Of a DNA stretch of 64,000 bases, positions 39,873-48,798 are shown one piece after another. The DNA is from Candidatus Burkholderia humilis (GTDB lineage Bacteria > Pseudomonadota > Gammaproteobacteria > Burkholderiales > Burkholderiaceae): assembly GCA_001184405.1 (NCBI GenBank), contig LFMX01000010.1, positions 1 through 64,000 on the forward strand, written 5' to 3'. Position 1 is the stretch's first letter; each line of letters begins with the position of its first letter. The notes beneath the pieces are model-generated. The model had not been told where the DNA came from, did no database searches, and saw nothing but the letters and a program-made list of their open reading frames with translations. The position numbers and the translations under genes are program-made.

Positions 39873-40766
39873 TCAACGCAGGCGGAACGAAGGGAATCCG
39901 GGCGGCGCACGCGGCGGCACATACTGGTTGCCCGGCACGGTCGACGAGCTCGCCGGATGCGGCGCACCCGCTGTTGCTGATGCCGGTTGCGCAGCTTCCG
40001 CGCCTGATGCCGCCGCCGGCTCGGCGCCATCGTCGCCGTAATTCGGCAGCGGCGCATCGCTGTAATCCGGCGCATTATTCGCGCCACCGGAGATCAGATA
40101 CTGGCGGCATTGCAAATATGCGTTACGCACGAACGAATACTTGTCTAGCGCGGCATCGGAGAGCACGTCGGTGGCGCCGAGCAGATTCGCCCGCGTATTG
40201 ACGAGGTTCACGCCGTACAGCGACCAGCTCACGGAATCCGGCGATACATACGTCAGCGGATTGGCATAGTAATCGACAACGAGACCGCTCGTGTCGCGAA
40301 TGGTGCTCGGCCCGAGCAGCGGCAGCACGAGATACGGACCCGGCGGCACGCCATAGTGACCGAGCGTCATGCCGAAATTGCCCGCGTGCTTCGGCAAATT
40401 CGCGGCCGATGCGACATCGAACAGACCGCCGACGCCGAACACCGCGTTGATCGCGACGCGCATGATGTCCGACACGCCATCCGCAATCTTCAACTGCAGC
40501 AGATTGTTCGCCGCGATGTACACGTCGCCGATATTCGAGAAGAAGTTCGTGACGCTGTTGCGCACCGGCTCCGGCACCGCCCACACGTAGCCCTTCGCGA
40601 CCGGCTTCAACGCGTACTGGTCGATCGTGTCGTTGACCGTGAACATCGTCCGGTTGTAGCTTTCGAAAGGGTCGCCCTTGGTCGGCGTGGTCACTGTCGC
40701 GCAGCCGGCGAACAGGACCGCCGTCGCCGCCAGGACGATCGCGCGCCGCACTCCCATCGCGTGCAT
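39873..40766 (-). CDS. mlaA: MlaA (VacJ) outer-membrane lipoprotein
   Basis: This 297-residue protein has a lipoprotein signal with lipobox VLFAGCATV (Cys near residue 22). The VacJ domain follows (GDPFESYNRTMFTVNDTID, NLLQLKIADG, HYGVPPGPYLVLPLLGPS). A Pro/Ala-rich tail ends it. MlaA removes surface phospholipid from the outer membrane. In enterobacteria it lies apart from mlaFEDCB; here it is inserted between mlaD and mlaC, as in Burkholderia. It starts 13 bases after the mlaD stop. Confidence 0.93.
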   Translation of the reverse strand: MHAMGVRRAIVLAATAVLFAGCATVTTPTKGDPFESYNRTMFTVNDTIDQYALKPVAKGYVWAVPEPVRNSVTNFFSNIGDVYIAANNLLQLKIADGVSDIMRVAINAVFGVGGLFDVASAANLPKHAGNFGMTLGHYGVPPGPYLVLPLLGPSTIRDTSGLVVDYYANPLTYVSPDSVSWSLYGVNLVNTRANLLGATDVLSDAALDKYSFVRNAYLQCRQYLISGGANNAPDYSDAPLPNYGDDGAEPAAASGAEAAQPASATAGAPHPASSSTVPGNQYVPPRAPPGFPSFRLR

Positions 40767-40778
40767 ATTTGACTCTCC

Positions 40779-41405
40779 TTATTGCGCCGCCGAGGCCGCG
40801 CTCGCGGGCACTGCGCCGGTTTCGCCCATCGCGCTCGCCGCGCCCGGGAACGCCGAAGCCGCCGAAGCCGCCGAAGCCGCCGAAGCCGCCGAAGCCGCCG
40901 CTGCGGGCGCTGCGGGCGCTGCCGGTGCCGCAGGTGACTTCGATGCACCCGAATCCGCTGCCTTGTTATAGAGGAACTGACCGATCAGGTTTTCGAGCAC
41001 CACGGCCGATTGCGTCATGGAGATGGTGTCGCCGTTTTTGAGCATTTGATCGTCACCGCCCGGCTCGAGGCCGATGTACTGCTCGCCGAGCAGACCGGCG
41101 GTCAGGATCTTGGCGGACGAATCCTTCGGAAACTGGTACTGCTTGTCCAGATCAATGGTCACGACCGCCTGATACGTGTTCTCGTCGAAGCCGATCGCGC
41201 CGACGCGTCCCACCACGACGCCCGCGCTCTTCACGGGCGCGCGCGCCTTCAGGCCGCCGATATTGTCGAATTTCAGCTTGACCGCGTAGGTCGGCTGAAA
41301 CGACAGGGAACTCATGTTGCCGGCTTTCAGCGCGAGAAAGAGCAGCGCCACGAAACCGAGCACCACGAAGAGGCCGACCCAAAAGTCGAGAGCAGTCTTT
41401 TTCAT
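40779..41405 (-). CDS. mlaD: MlaD MCE-domain substrate-binding protein
   Basis: This 208-residue protein has one N-terminal membrane helix (DFWVGLFVVLGFVALLFLAL) and a single MCE domain (YAVKLKFDNIGGLKARAPVKSAGVVVGRV, LLGEQYIGLEPGGDD). It forms a hexameric ring that passes phospholipid between MlaC and the MlaFE complex. The C-terminal tail holds a run of Ala-Ala-Ser repeats encoded by five perfect nine-base copies (40852-40896). The MCE core is intact. Confidence 0.93.
   Translation of the reverse strand: MKKTALDFWVGLFVVLGFVALLFLALKAGNMSSLSFQPTYAVKLKFDNIGGLKARAPVKSAGVVVGRVGAIGFDENTYQAVVTIDLDKQYQFPKDSSAKILTAGLLGEQYIGLEPGGDDQMLKNGDTISMTQSAVVLENLIGQFLYNKAADSGASKSPAAPAAPAAPAAAASAASAASAASAASAFPGAASAMGETGAVPASAASAAQ
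40852..40896 (+). repeat. Five tandem copies of a 9-base unit in the mlaD tail
   Basis: The unit GCCGAAGCC repeats five times without change. On the coding (minus) strand it gives Ala-Ala-Ser-type repeats near the MlaD C-terminus. Because nine is a multiple of three, copy-number change would not break the frame. Confidence 0.95.
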
Positions 41406-41499
41406 CGTCTTCCCAAAGAGAATCTTGTCGCAGCGCGCGCGTGACGGTCTGTGCCCTTCACAACGCGCGCGGCATGGCATAGCGCCTGCGGCTCGCCAA

Positions 41500-42267
41500 T
41501 CAACTGAACATCAGTGCGGTCAGCAGGAAATCGAGGCCGAGCACCGCGAGCGACGCATACACGACCGTCTTGGTGGTCGCGCGCGACACGCCTTCCGGCG
41601 TCGGCCGGGCTTCGTAACCCTGGAACAGCGCGATGAACGTCACCGCGAATCCGAACACGATGCTCTTGATCACACCGTTGCCGACATCGCGCCAGACGTC
41701 CACGCCGCCTTGCATCTGCGCCCAGAACACGCCCGGATCCACGCCGATCAGCAGCACGCCGACGACATAGCCGCCGAGAATGCCGACCGCGCTGAAAATG
41801 ACCGCGAGCATGGGCATGGCGATGATGCCCGCCCACATGCGCGGCGCCACGACCACTTTCATGGGATCGACGGCCATCATTTCCATTGCTGTGAGTTGTT
41901 CGCCTGCTTTCATCAGACCGATTTCGGCGGTCAGCGACGTGCCCGCGCGCCCGGTGAACAACAGCGCGGTCACGACTGGCCCGAGTTCGCGCACGAGCGA
42001 CAGCGCAACGAGCAGACCGAGCGCTTCTTCCGAACCGTAGCGGCTCAGCGTGTAATAACCCTGCAAACCGAGCACGAAGCCGACAAACAAGCCCGACACC
42101 GCGATGATGACGAGCGAATAATTCCCGACGAAGAAGATCTGTTTCGTGACGAGACGCGGGCGGCGCAGTAGCGCAAAGAATTCGACCACGAGGCGCAGGA
42201 ACATGCGCGTCGCGTAGCCTGCGGTGCCGACGCCGTCGAGCACCCAGCGTCCGAGCGCGCTGATCAT
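41500..42267 (-). CDS. mlaE: MlaE phospholipid transporter permease
   Basis: This 255-residue membrane protein of the MlaE/YrbE family has VGNYSLVIIAVSGLFVGFVLGLQ, ELGPVVTALLFTGRAGTSLTAEIGLMKAGEQLTAMEMM and EGVSRATTKTVV. It forms the dimeric membrane core with MlaF ATPase subunits. It overlaps mlaF by four bases. The 94-base gap to mlaD contains no gene. It is intact. Confidence 0.95.
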   Translation of the reverse strand: MISALGRWVLDGVGTAGYATRMFLRLVVEFFALLRRPRLVTKQIFFVGNYSLVIIAVSGLFVGFVLGLQGYYTLSRYGSEEALGLLVALSLVRELGPVVTALLFTGRAGTSLTAEIGLMKAGEQLTAMEMMAVDPMKVVVAPRMWAGIIAMPMLAVIFSAVGILGGYVVGVLLIGVDPGVFWAQMQGGVDVWRDVGNGVIKSIVFGFAVTFIALFQGYEARPTPEGVSRATTKTVVYASLAVLGLDFLLTALMFS

Positions 42268-43079
42268 GCCTTGCCTCCGATGCCGAAATCCGCCGCGAGC
42301 GGCTGGCTCGCGTAGTGAAACCTGAAGTGACCGTCCGGCGTGCCGTCGATGAACTGGCGCACGGTCGGATCAGCCGATGCGCGCAGTTGCGCCGGCGTGC
42401 CTTCCGCGTAAATGCCACCGTTGGCGACGAAATACACGTAATCCGCGATGGAAAACGTCTCCGGCACATCGTGCGACACGATGATCGACGTTGCACCGAG
42501 CGCATCGTTCAACGTGCGGATGAGTTGTGCAGTGATGCCGAGCGAAATGGGATCGAGACCGGCGAACGGCTCGTCGTACATCATGAGTTCGGGATCGAGC
42601 GCGATGGCGCGCGCGAGCGCCACGCGGCGCGCCATGCCGCCCGAAATCTCCGACGGCGCGAGATCGCGCGCACCGCGCAAGCCGACGGCGTTGAGCTTCA
42701 TCAGCACGAGATCGCGGATGAGTTCTTCAGGCAGGTCCGTGTGTTCGCGCAGCGGGAAAGCCACGTTTTCGAACACGGTCTGATCCGTGAAGAGCGCGCC
42801 GAACTGGAACAGCATGCCCATTTTCCGGCGCAGCGCGTAAAGGCCGTCGCGCGTTTGCGCGCCGACGTCTTCTTTGCCGAACATCACCTTGCCGCGGCTC
42901 GCCTTCACCAGTCCGCCAATCAGCCGCAGCGTCGTGGTCTTTCCGCAGCCGGAGCCGCCCGTGACCGCGACCACCTGCCCACGCGTGAAACGCATGTTCA
43001 GGTTGGACAGGATGAGCCGGTCGCCGTAACCGAAGTCGACGTCGCGCAGCTCCAGCAGAGTCTCGTTGGAGGCAGGCAC
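42264..43079 (-). CDS. mlaF: MlaF phospholipid transporter ATP-binding protein
   Basis: This ATPase of about 271 residues has Walker A GGSGCGKTT, signature ISGGMARRVALARA, Walker B ELMMYDEPFAGLD and switch His in VSHDVPETF. No suitable ATG is near the conserved start (ETLLELRDVDFGYGDRL). I chose GTG 43079; an upstream start in the same frame is possible. It is the first gene of mlaFEDACB and energises lipid transport to maintain outer-membrane asymmetry. Confidence 0.92.
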   Translation of the reverse strand: MPASNETLLELRDVDFGYGDRLILSNLNMRFTRGQVVAVTGGSGCGKTTTLRLIGGLVKASRGKVMFGKEDVGAQTRDGLYALRRKMGMLFQFGALFTDQTVFENVAFPLREHTDLPEELIRDLVLMKLNAVGLRGARDLAPSEISGGMARRVALARAIALDPELMMYDEPFAGLDPISLGITAQLIRTLNDALGATSIIVSHDVPETFSIADYVYFVANGGIYAEGTPAQLRASADPTVRQFIDGTPDGHFRFHYASQPLAADFGIGGKA

Positions 43080-43112
43080 TGGGTAACAGAATCCGTTGAC
43101 GCAAGAGGCCGA

Positions 43113-43118
43113 ATTATA
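43113..43118 (-). promoter_or_regulatory. Candidate -10 element upstream of mlaF
   Basis: The minus strand has a perfect TATAAT 34 bases before the chosen GTG start of mlaF, with no strong -35 match. It supports a start downstream of 43113 for mlaF. Confidence 0.45.
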
Positions 43119-43176
43119 GGGCCTGCGCGCAATTGGTGCTTTGCCTAGGCTTTGAGCATCCTTTTTTAATTCGGAT

Positions 43177-44256
43177 TTATCGCACTTGACCTGTGAAGTT
43201 CTGTTGCAACGATGAAACCGCCGCCGCGACATCCTGCGCCTCGGTCACCGCGCGCACGACCGCTGCGCTACCGACGCCCGTTGCGAGCACGTCCGGCATC
43301 ACTTTTCCATCGACACCTCCGATCGCGACGAGCGGCACGCGGCCTTTCAGCAACTGGACATATCGATAAAGACGCGCGAGCCCTTGCGGCTTGGTCGGCA
43401 TGACTTTGGTCGTCGTCGGGAAGACGGCGCCGAGCGCGAGATAGCTCGGCCGGAAATGCAGCGCGCGCAGCATCTCGTAGTAACCGTGCGTCGAAAGACC
43501 GAGGCGAACTCCGGCATTCGCGATGGCGTTCAGATCGGCGGTTTGCACGTCTTCCTGACCGAGATGCACGCCGTACGCGCACGCCGCGATCGCCTCGCGC
43601 CAATGATCGTTGATGAACAAGCGCGCCTGATGCTTGCGTCCCGCCGCCACCGAGCGCTCGATTTCGCGTTTCAAATCGTCGGCATCGGTCGATTTGCGGC
43701 GAAGCTGCGCGGTTTGCACGCCGAGATCGAGCACGCGTTCGGTCCATTCGGCGCTCGGCAGCACGGGATACAAGCCGAGCGCATCCGGGCACGATGGAAA
43801 CGCCGGTTCCGGCGCATCCGGCAAATCGGCGACGCGCGGAAAGGTCGCGAAATCGACGGGCCACGCATCGTCCTTCGCTTCGTCGCCGGAACGCCAGGCG
43901 AGCGCGAGCACCAATGCGTCGTGCGGATCGAAATTGCAGTCGAGGAACGCGGCGAGTGCGACGAGCCAATCATCGGACCGTTCGCCTTCCAGCGCGTAAC
44001 ACTCTTCGCCGCGCGTCAGAACCACGCGCTTTTCGTGGACTTCGATGATCGCCGCGCCGCCGTGAGCGGCCTTATCGCTTTCACTTTCAGTAAGCACGAG
44101 CAGATCGTCCGCACCCGGCGAATCAGGAACAGTCAGACAAATACGCCAGCGTGTCGATGCCGCTGGCCATTCGCCGAGCCGCGCACGAATCCGCTCGGCG
44201 ACTTCGACGAGTTCGTCCACCGGCGGCCAGAACACTTCGCGACCGAGCAAACTCAT
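43177..44256 (-). CDS. thiE: Thiamine phosphate synthase with N-terminal extension
   Basis: This 359-residue protein has a C-terminal ThiE TIM barrel: ARLFINDHWREAIAACAYGVHLGQED, GLSTHGYYEML, YLALGAVFPTTTK and VPLVAIGGVDGKV. It joins the thiazole and pyrimidine phosphates. The first 155 residues are an extra region usual in Burkholderia ThiE that I cannot assign. The ATG overlaps the thiG stop by four bases. It is the last gene of thiOSGE and is intact. Confidence 0.9.
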   Translation of the reverse strand: MSLLGREVFWPPVDELVEVAERIRARLGEWPAASTRWRICLTVPDSPGADDLLVLTESESDKAAHGGAAIIEVHEKRVVLTRGEECYALEGERSDDWLVALAAFLDCNFDPHDALVLALAWRSGDEAKDDAWPVDFATFPRVADLPDAPEPAFPSCPDALGLYPVLPSAEWTERVLDLGVQTAQLRRKSTDADDLKREIERSVAAGRKHQARLFINDHWREAIAACAYGVHLGQEDVQTADLNAIANAGVRLGLSTHGYYEMLRALHFRPSYLALGAVFPTTTKVMPTKPQGLARLYRYVQLLKGRVPLVAIGGVDGKVMPDVLATGVGSAAVVRAVTEAQDVAAAVSSLQQNFTGQVR

Positions 44257-45068
44257 GCCGTACCTCCGTCCTGATGCCAGAACGGCATGCCGACGACCGG
44301 CGTGCTCGCCTGCGCGCTGTCGCGCTCGGCCATCGGACCGGCGAGGAAGGCTGCGCGGCCCGCTTCGGCGCCCAACGCGAACGCCTTCGCCATCTGCGGC
44401 GGAAAGGTCGCCTGCGATACCGCCGTGTTCAGCAGCACGCCGTCGAAACCCCACTCCATTACCTGACACGCGTGCGACGGCACGCCCAGACCGGCATCGA
44501 CGATCAGCGGCACGTCCGGCAAGCGCTCGCGCAACGTGCGCAATCCGTACGGATTCGTCACGCCCTTGCCCGTGCCGATGGGTGCGCCCCACGGCATCAG
44601 CGCTTCGCAACCAGCGTCGAGCAAACGGCGGCCGATCACGAGGTCTTCCGTGCAGTACGGCAGCACCTTGAAGCCGTCGCGGATCAGCTTTCCGGCGGCT
44701 TCGATCAGGCCGGTCGGATCGGGCTGCAAGGTGTAGTCATCGCCGATGAGTTCGAGCTTGATCCACGGCGTATCGAACACTTCGCGCGCCATGTACGCGG
44801 TGTTCAGCACTTCGTCGACGCTCTGGCAACCCGCCGTGTTCGGCAAGAGCGCGACGCCGTGGCGCTTGAGCACATCGAAGAAACCGGCTTCGCCCGTCTC
44901 CGACTGTCGACGCAGCGCGACAGTCACCATGCCGGGACGCGCGGCATCGATGGAATCGGAAAGCGATTGCAGCGACGGATAACGCGACGTGCCGAGCAAC
45001 ACGCGGCTCGGAAACGTCTGGCCGTAGAGCGTGAGCGCGTCGGCGGAGTGTGAGATCGGTGAGGTCAT
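44253..45068 (-). CDS. thiG: Thiazole synthase
   Basis: This 271-residue TIM barrel has [24 protein letters not shown], the Schiff-base Lys region [10 protein letters not shown] near residue 105, and [29 protein letters not shown]. It builds the thiazole ring from deoxyxylulose phosphate, dehydroglycine (from ThiO) and ThiS-thiocarboxylate. It lies 12 bases after thiS. It is intact. Confidence 0.95.
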   Translation of the reverse strand: [271 protein letters not shown]

Positions 45069-45080
45069 GATCGAGTAGAT

Positions 45081-45278
45081 TCAACCGCCCGCGACGGGCG
45101 ATACGACATCGAGCTTGTCGCCCGTCGCGAGCGTCTTCGTGCCGTGCTGCCCGCGCGCGACGAACTGGCCGTTGAGCGCGACGGCAAACGGCGGCTTCGC
45201 GCCGAAGGCGGCGAGCGCGTCGGTGACAGTGGCGGCATCGGGCAACTCGAACGCGCGCTGATTGATATGGATGTTCAT
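45081..45278 (-). CDS. thiS: Sulfur carrier protein ThiS
   Basis: This 65-residue ubiquitin-like protein starts MNIHINQRAFELPDAATV and ends DVVSPVAGG. The C-terminal Gly-Gly is the site of adenylation and thiocarboxylate formation. It hands sulfur to ThiG. It sits between thiO (25-base gap) and thiG. It is intact. Confidence 0.95.
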   Translation of the reverse strand: MNIHINQRAFELPDAATVTDALAAFGAKPPFAVALNGQFVARGQHGTKTLATGDKLDVVSPVAGG

Positions 45279-45303
45279 GTGCTTTCCTGATGGCTTGAGC
45301 GCA

Positions 45304-46440
45304 TCATGACGCGACGGCAACTTCGTCGTGAAGCAGTTCCGGCCAGCGCGCGGATTCGCGGAAATGCGCGAAGGCGTCGGTGCTGGCGACATCGCCGGAA
45401 ACGAACGCTTGCGCAAGCTCGCACGCGGCGTGGGCGACTTCCGGCGCAATCATGAACCCGTGCCGATACAGCCCGTTCACGCGCAACGTGCGCGCCCCAT
45501 CCCAGACGATCGCCGGCCGATGATCCGGCAGCGTCGGACGGCAATGCGAATTCAGTTCGAGAATGCGCGCCTCGCCGAAACCCGGATGCACCGCGAACGC
45601 CGCGCTCAGCAATTCGAGCGCCGAGCGCACGCTGACCGGCGACATATCCTCGCCTTCGACTTCGGTTGCGCCGATCACGTACAGACCATCCTGTTTCGGC
45701 GCGATATACAGCGGATAACGCGGATGCAGCAAGCGCACAGGCCGCGTCAATCCGATGCCCGGCGTATGCACGCGCGCCACTTCGCCGCGAATGCCGCGCA
45801 GCGCGGACCACGCGGGTTTGCCGCCGAGACCACGGCAATCGATGATCCAGCGCGTGTCGGGCATGGCATCGATCGATGTATTCCAGTGCGTTTGCACGCC
45901 CCGCGCCTCGAGTCCCGCCGCAAGCGCCTTCAACGCCTGCCGGTTGTCGAGTTGGCCTTCGTTCGGCAGCAGCCAGCCTTGCGCGAATCGCGCGCCGAGC
46001 GCGGGTTCCGCCTGCGAAACCTGCACGCCCGTGAGCTTCACGAATCCGCCATCAATGAACGCGGCGGGCGCATTCGCGCGCAAGCGCCGCTCGAACAACA
46101 GCGCTTCCGCTCGATCCGCGCCGTGCCACACGACGAGCGTCCCGTTGCGCTGATAGAACACCGCTTCCGGCAATTGTTCGATGATGCGCGGCCAGCGCTC
46201 GAGCGACGCCGCGCCCAGTCCGACGACGAGCGGCTCGGCCACGGAGGCTTCGGCGAGCGGCGCGAGCATCGCGGCGGCGACCCACGCGGCCGACTGCGTG
46301 CCGGCGGCGTCGCCTCGTTCGTAGAGCGCCACATCGTGGCCCGCGCCCGCAAGCTGCCACGCGACGAGCCGGCCGACGAGCCCGCCGCCGATGACAGCGA
46401 AATCCGGCCTGCGCGATGCGGCCTGTTTGATGCTGTTCAC
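45304..46440 (-). CDS. thiO: FAD-dependent glycine oxidase
   Basis: This 378-residue DAAO-family flavoprotein has an N-terminal FAD motif VIGGGLVGRLVAWQLAGAG and LYERGD, then WIIDCRGLGGKPAW and a C-terminal GLYRHGFMIAPEVA. It oxidises glycine to the imine used by ThiG. It is the first gene of the operon, 175 bases downstream of the TPP riboswitch. It is intact. Confidence 0.93.
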   Translation of the reverse strand: MNSIKQAASRRPDFAVIGGGLVGRLVAWQLAGAGHDVALYERGDAAGTQSAAWVAAAMLAPLAEASVAEPLVVGLGAASLERWPRIIEQLPEAVFYQRNGTLVVWHGADRAEALLFERRLRANAPAAFIDGGFVKLTGVQVSQAEPALGARFAQGWLLPNEGQLDNRQALKALAAGLEARGVQTHWNTSIDAMPDTRWIIDCRGLGGKPAWSALRGIRGEVARVHTPGIGLTRPVRLLHPRYPLYIAPKQDGLYVIGATEVEGEDMSPVSVRSALELLSAAFAVHPGFGEARILELNSHCRPTLPDHRPAIVWDGARTLRVNGLYRHGFMIAPEVAHAACELAQAFVSGDVASTDAFAHFRESARWPELLHDEVAVAS

Positions 46441-46991
46441 AATGCGTTTGCCTCCTGGGTGCCGTCAAGCCATCGGAAATCGACGAAGAATCGCGATCTC
46501 GACCGTGCCTGCGCGGCGCACATCAGGACGAAATCAGCAGAGAGAGACGGCAGAACAGCCGAAAACGGAAGGAAATGGAAGAACCTGGAGGAAGGCGCGG
46601 ATGGCACGCGTGCTCCGGAAACTTCCCTCGCCGGTATTACCCGGATCGGGTGCAAAGGGTCTCTCTCAGCCTCGTCACGCTTAAAACCACGCGCGAAGCA
46701 CCCCTGTTTCGTCAAAAGTCATTAGACCATGAAAGCCGAAGCCGCTGCAAACCGGGATTGCCCGCGCCTCTACGTTTCGTTCGGGCATCGATCAGGTCCA
46801 ATCCGCCAGCCTTTTTCGCCACGCTGCGGCACTCTGGCACAATGCCCTGAACATGCTTTGCCGAACGATCGCGCGGAATTAAGCGGCAGTTAAGGGATTG
46901 CCGGAACAATTTCCCGTTCGCGACGTTTGCGCGGTATGCGACGTACGTGATGTGATAACTCGCCGGAAAACGGCGCATCAGCAGGAAGATC
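46441..46991. other. Divergent intergenic region with the TPP riboswitch
   Basis: This gap between thiO (leftward) and the SbmA/BclA-like ABC gene (rightward) holds the THI element at 46615-46708. The 280 bases to its right contain no gene or clear promoter boxes. Confidence 0.7.
46615..46708 (-). promoter_or_regulatory. TPP riboswitch (THI element)
   Basis: On the minus strand the sequence runs GGGGTGCTTCGCGCGTGG, then GACGAGGCTGAGAGAGACCC, TTTGCACCCGATCCGGGTAA, and TACCGGCGAGGGAAG. CTGAGA and the ACCCGAT-CCGGGTAATACCGG-GGGAAG parts are the conserved core that binds thiamine pyrophosphate. It stands upstream of thiO and should repress thiOSGE when TPP is abundant. Confidence 0.95.
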
Positions 46992-48734
46992 ATGGCCAAT
47001 ACCCCTACCGACAATTCGCAGCAAAAGGCCGACGAAGTCTCGGCGTGGAGCCTCATCAAGCCTTATTGGGTGTCCGAGGAACGGGGCATCGCGTGGGGGC
47101 TTCTGGTTGCGATCATCGCGATCAACATGACGGTGGTGTGGATCAACGTGCGACTCAACAGCTGGAACGCGGACTTCTACAACGCGCTGCAGAACAAGAA
47201 CGTGAAGGACTTTCCGCATCTGCTCCTGATTTTCACGGGACTCGCGTTTGCGTACATTCTGCTCGCCGTCTACGGGCGATATTTGCGGCAGATGCTCGCG
47301 TTCCGCTGGCGTCAGTGGCTCACGAACAAGTATCTCGAACAGTGGCTCGGCGACAAGGCATTTTATCGCATTGAACGCGACCGTCTCGCCGATAACCCCG
47401 ACCAGCGTATTTCCGACGACCTGCAATCTTTCGCGACGACCACGCTGTCGCTCTCGCTCGATCTGCTTTCGATGCTCGTCACGCTCGTCACCTTCATCAC
47501 GATTCTCTGGACCATCGCGGGCGCGCTGACGTTTTCGCTCGGCGGCACGCCGATCACCATTCCCGGCTACATGGTCTGGGCCGCCGCGCTCTACGCGATT
47601 CTCGGCTCGCTGATCATCCAGAAGGTCGGGCATCCACTGGTATCGATTAATTATCAGCAGCAGAAGGTGGAGGCAGACTTTCGTTTCGGCCTGATTCGCG
47701 TGCGCGAAAACGCCGAGCAGATTGCATTTTACGATGGCATTGCGACTGAAACGGCGAACGCGAAGAGCATCTTCCAGCGCATCCGCGACAACTGGTGGAT
47801 GATCATGAAGTACACGAAGCGCATGACCTTCGTGCTGAGTTTCTATGGACAGATCGCAATCATCTTTCCGATCATGGTCGCCGCGCCGCGCTACTTCGCG
47901 GGCGCGTTTTCATTCGGCGTGCTGATGCAGATTTCATCGGCGTTCGGCACGGTCAGCGATTCGTTTTCCTGGTTCATCAACAGTTATTCGACACTGGTCG
48001 AATGGCGCGCTACGGTGAATCGTCTGCGCGAATTCAAGCGCGTGATGCGCTCGACGCATATCCGCGAAGAGACGTCGCCAGCGACCGAGCGCGGCGGCAT
48101 CAATCTGCATTACACGAGCACGGAATCGCTGACCACCAAGGGTTTGACGCTCGCGCTGCCGAACGGCACGCCGCTTTCGCGAGTGGCGGATGTATCGATC
48201 GAACCGGGATCGCGCTGGCTCGTCGTCGGGCCGTCGGGCGCGGGCAAAAGCACGCTGATGCGCGCGCTCGCGGGCTTGTGGCCGTTCGGCGACGGCACCA
48301 TTGATGCGCCCGTGGACGCGAAGCTCATGTTCATCCCGCAAGTGAGTTATCTGCCGATCGGGACGCTGCGTGCGGCGCTGGCGTATCCGTCGGCGGGCGG
48401 CACGTTCAGCGACGAGGAATCGCGCGAAGTGCTGAAGCTGTGCAATCTCGGGCAGTATGCGGATCGGCTGGAAGAGAGCGCGCATTGGGCGCGGAGTTTG
48501 TCGCCGGGCGAACAGCAACGGCTGGCTGCGGCGCGTGTGCTGCTGTACAAGCCGGATTTTCTGTTCCTCGACGAAGCCGCCAGCGCGCTCGATGCGGACA
48601 ACGAACTGCATATCTACAACACGCTGGTCGAGCGCTTACCGAAGGCGGCGATTTTGAGCGTGGCGCATCGCGAGTCGGTCGCGATGTTCCATGATTACAA
48701 GATCGAGATTGAAAGGGCGATGGCGGAGGTTTGA
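46992..48734 (+). CDS. SbmA/BclA-like ABC exporter (fused permease and ATPase)
   Basis: This 580-residue protein has an N-terminal SbmA/BacA-type membrane domain (about 1-370: INVRLNSWNADFYNALQNK, YLRQMLAFRWRQWLTNKYLEQWL, NPDQRISDDLQSF). A fused ATPase domain follows with Walker A GPSGAGKST, signature LSPGEQQRLAAAR, Walker B FLFLDEAASALD and switch His in VAHRES. The architecture is that of YddA and Bradyrhizobium BclA, a peptide transporter needed in legume nodules. Similar genes occur in free-living Burkholderia, so a symbiotic role is only a possibility. It is intact. Confidence 0.88.
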   Translation: MANTPTDNSQQKADEVSAWSLIKPYWVSEERGIAWGLLVAIIAINMTVVWINVRLNSWNADFYNALQNKNVKDFPHLLLIFTGLAFAYILLAVYGRYLRQMLAFRWRQWLTNKYLEQWLGDKAFYRIERDRLADNPDQRISDDLQSFATTTLSLSLDLLSMLVTLVTFITILWTIAGALTFSLGGTPITIPGYMVWAAALYAILGSLIIQKVGHPLVSINYQQQKVEADFRFGLIRVRENAEQIAFYDGIATETANAKSIFQRIRDNWWMIMKYTKRMTFVLSFYGQIAIIFPIMVAAPRYFAGAFSFGVLMQISSAFGTVSDSFSWFINSYSTLVEWRATVNRLREFKRVMRSTHIREETSPATERGGINLHYTSTESLTTKGLTLALPNGTPLSRVADVSIEPGSRWLVVGPSGAGKSTLMRALAGLWPFGDGTIDAPVDAKLMFIPQVSYLPIGTLRAALAYPSAGGTFSDEESREVLKLCNLGQYADRLEESAHWARSLSPGEQQRLAAARVLLYKPDFLFLDEAASALDADNELHIYNTLVERLPKAAILSVAHRESVAMFHDYKIEIERAMAEV

Positions 48735-48798
48735 GCTTCCGCCGAATATAACAAGGTCACGCAAAATCGCGTGGTCTTTTCGTTTTTAGTGAGAACGC

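Noticed and set aside
40852-40896. A CRISPR-like or regulatory repeat
   Set aside because: The copies are adjacent with no spacers and lie in frame inside mlaD.
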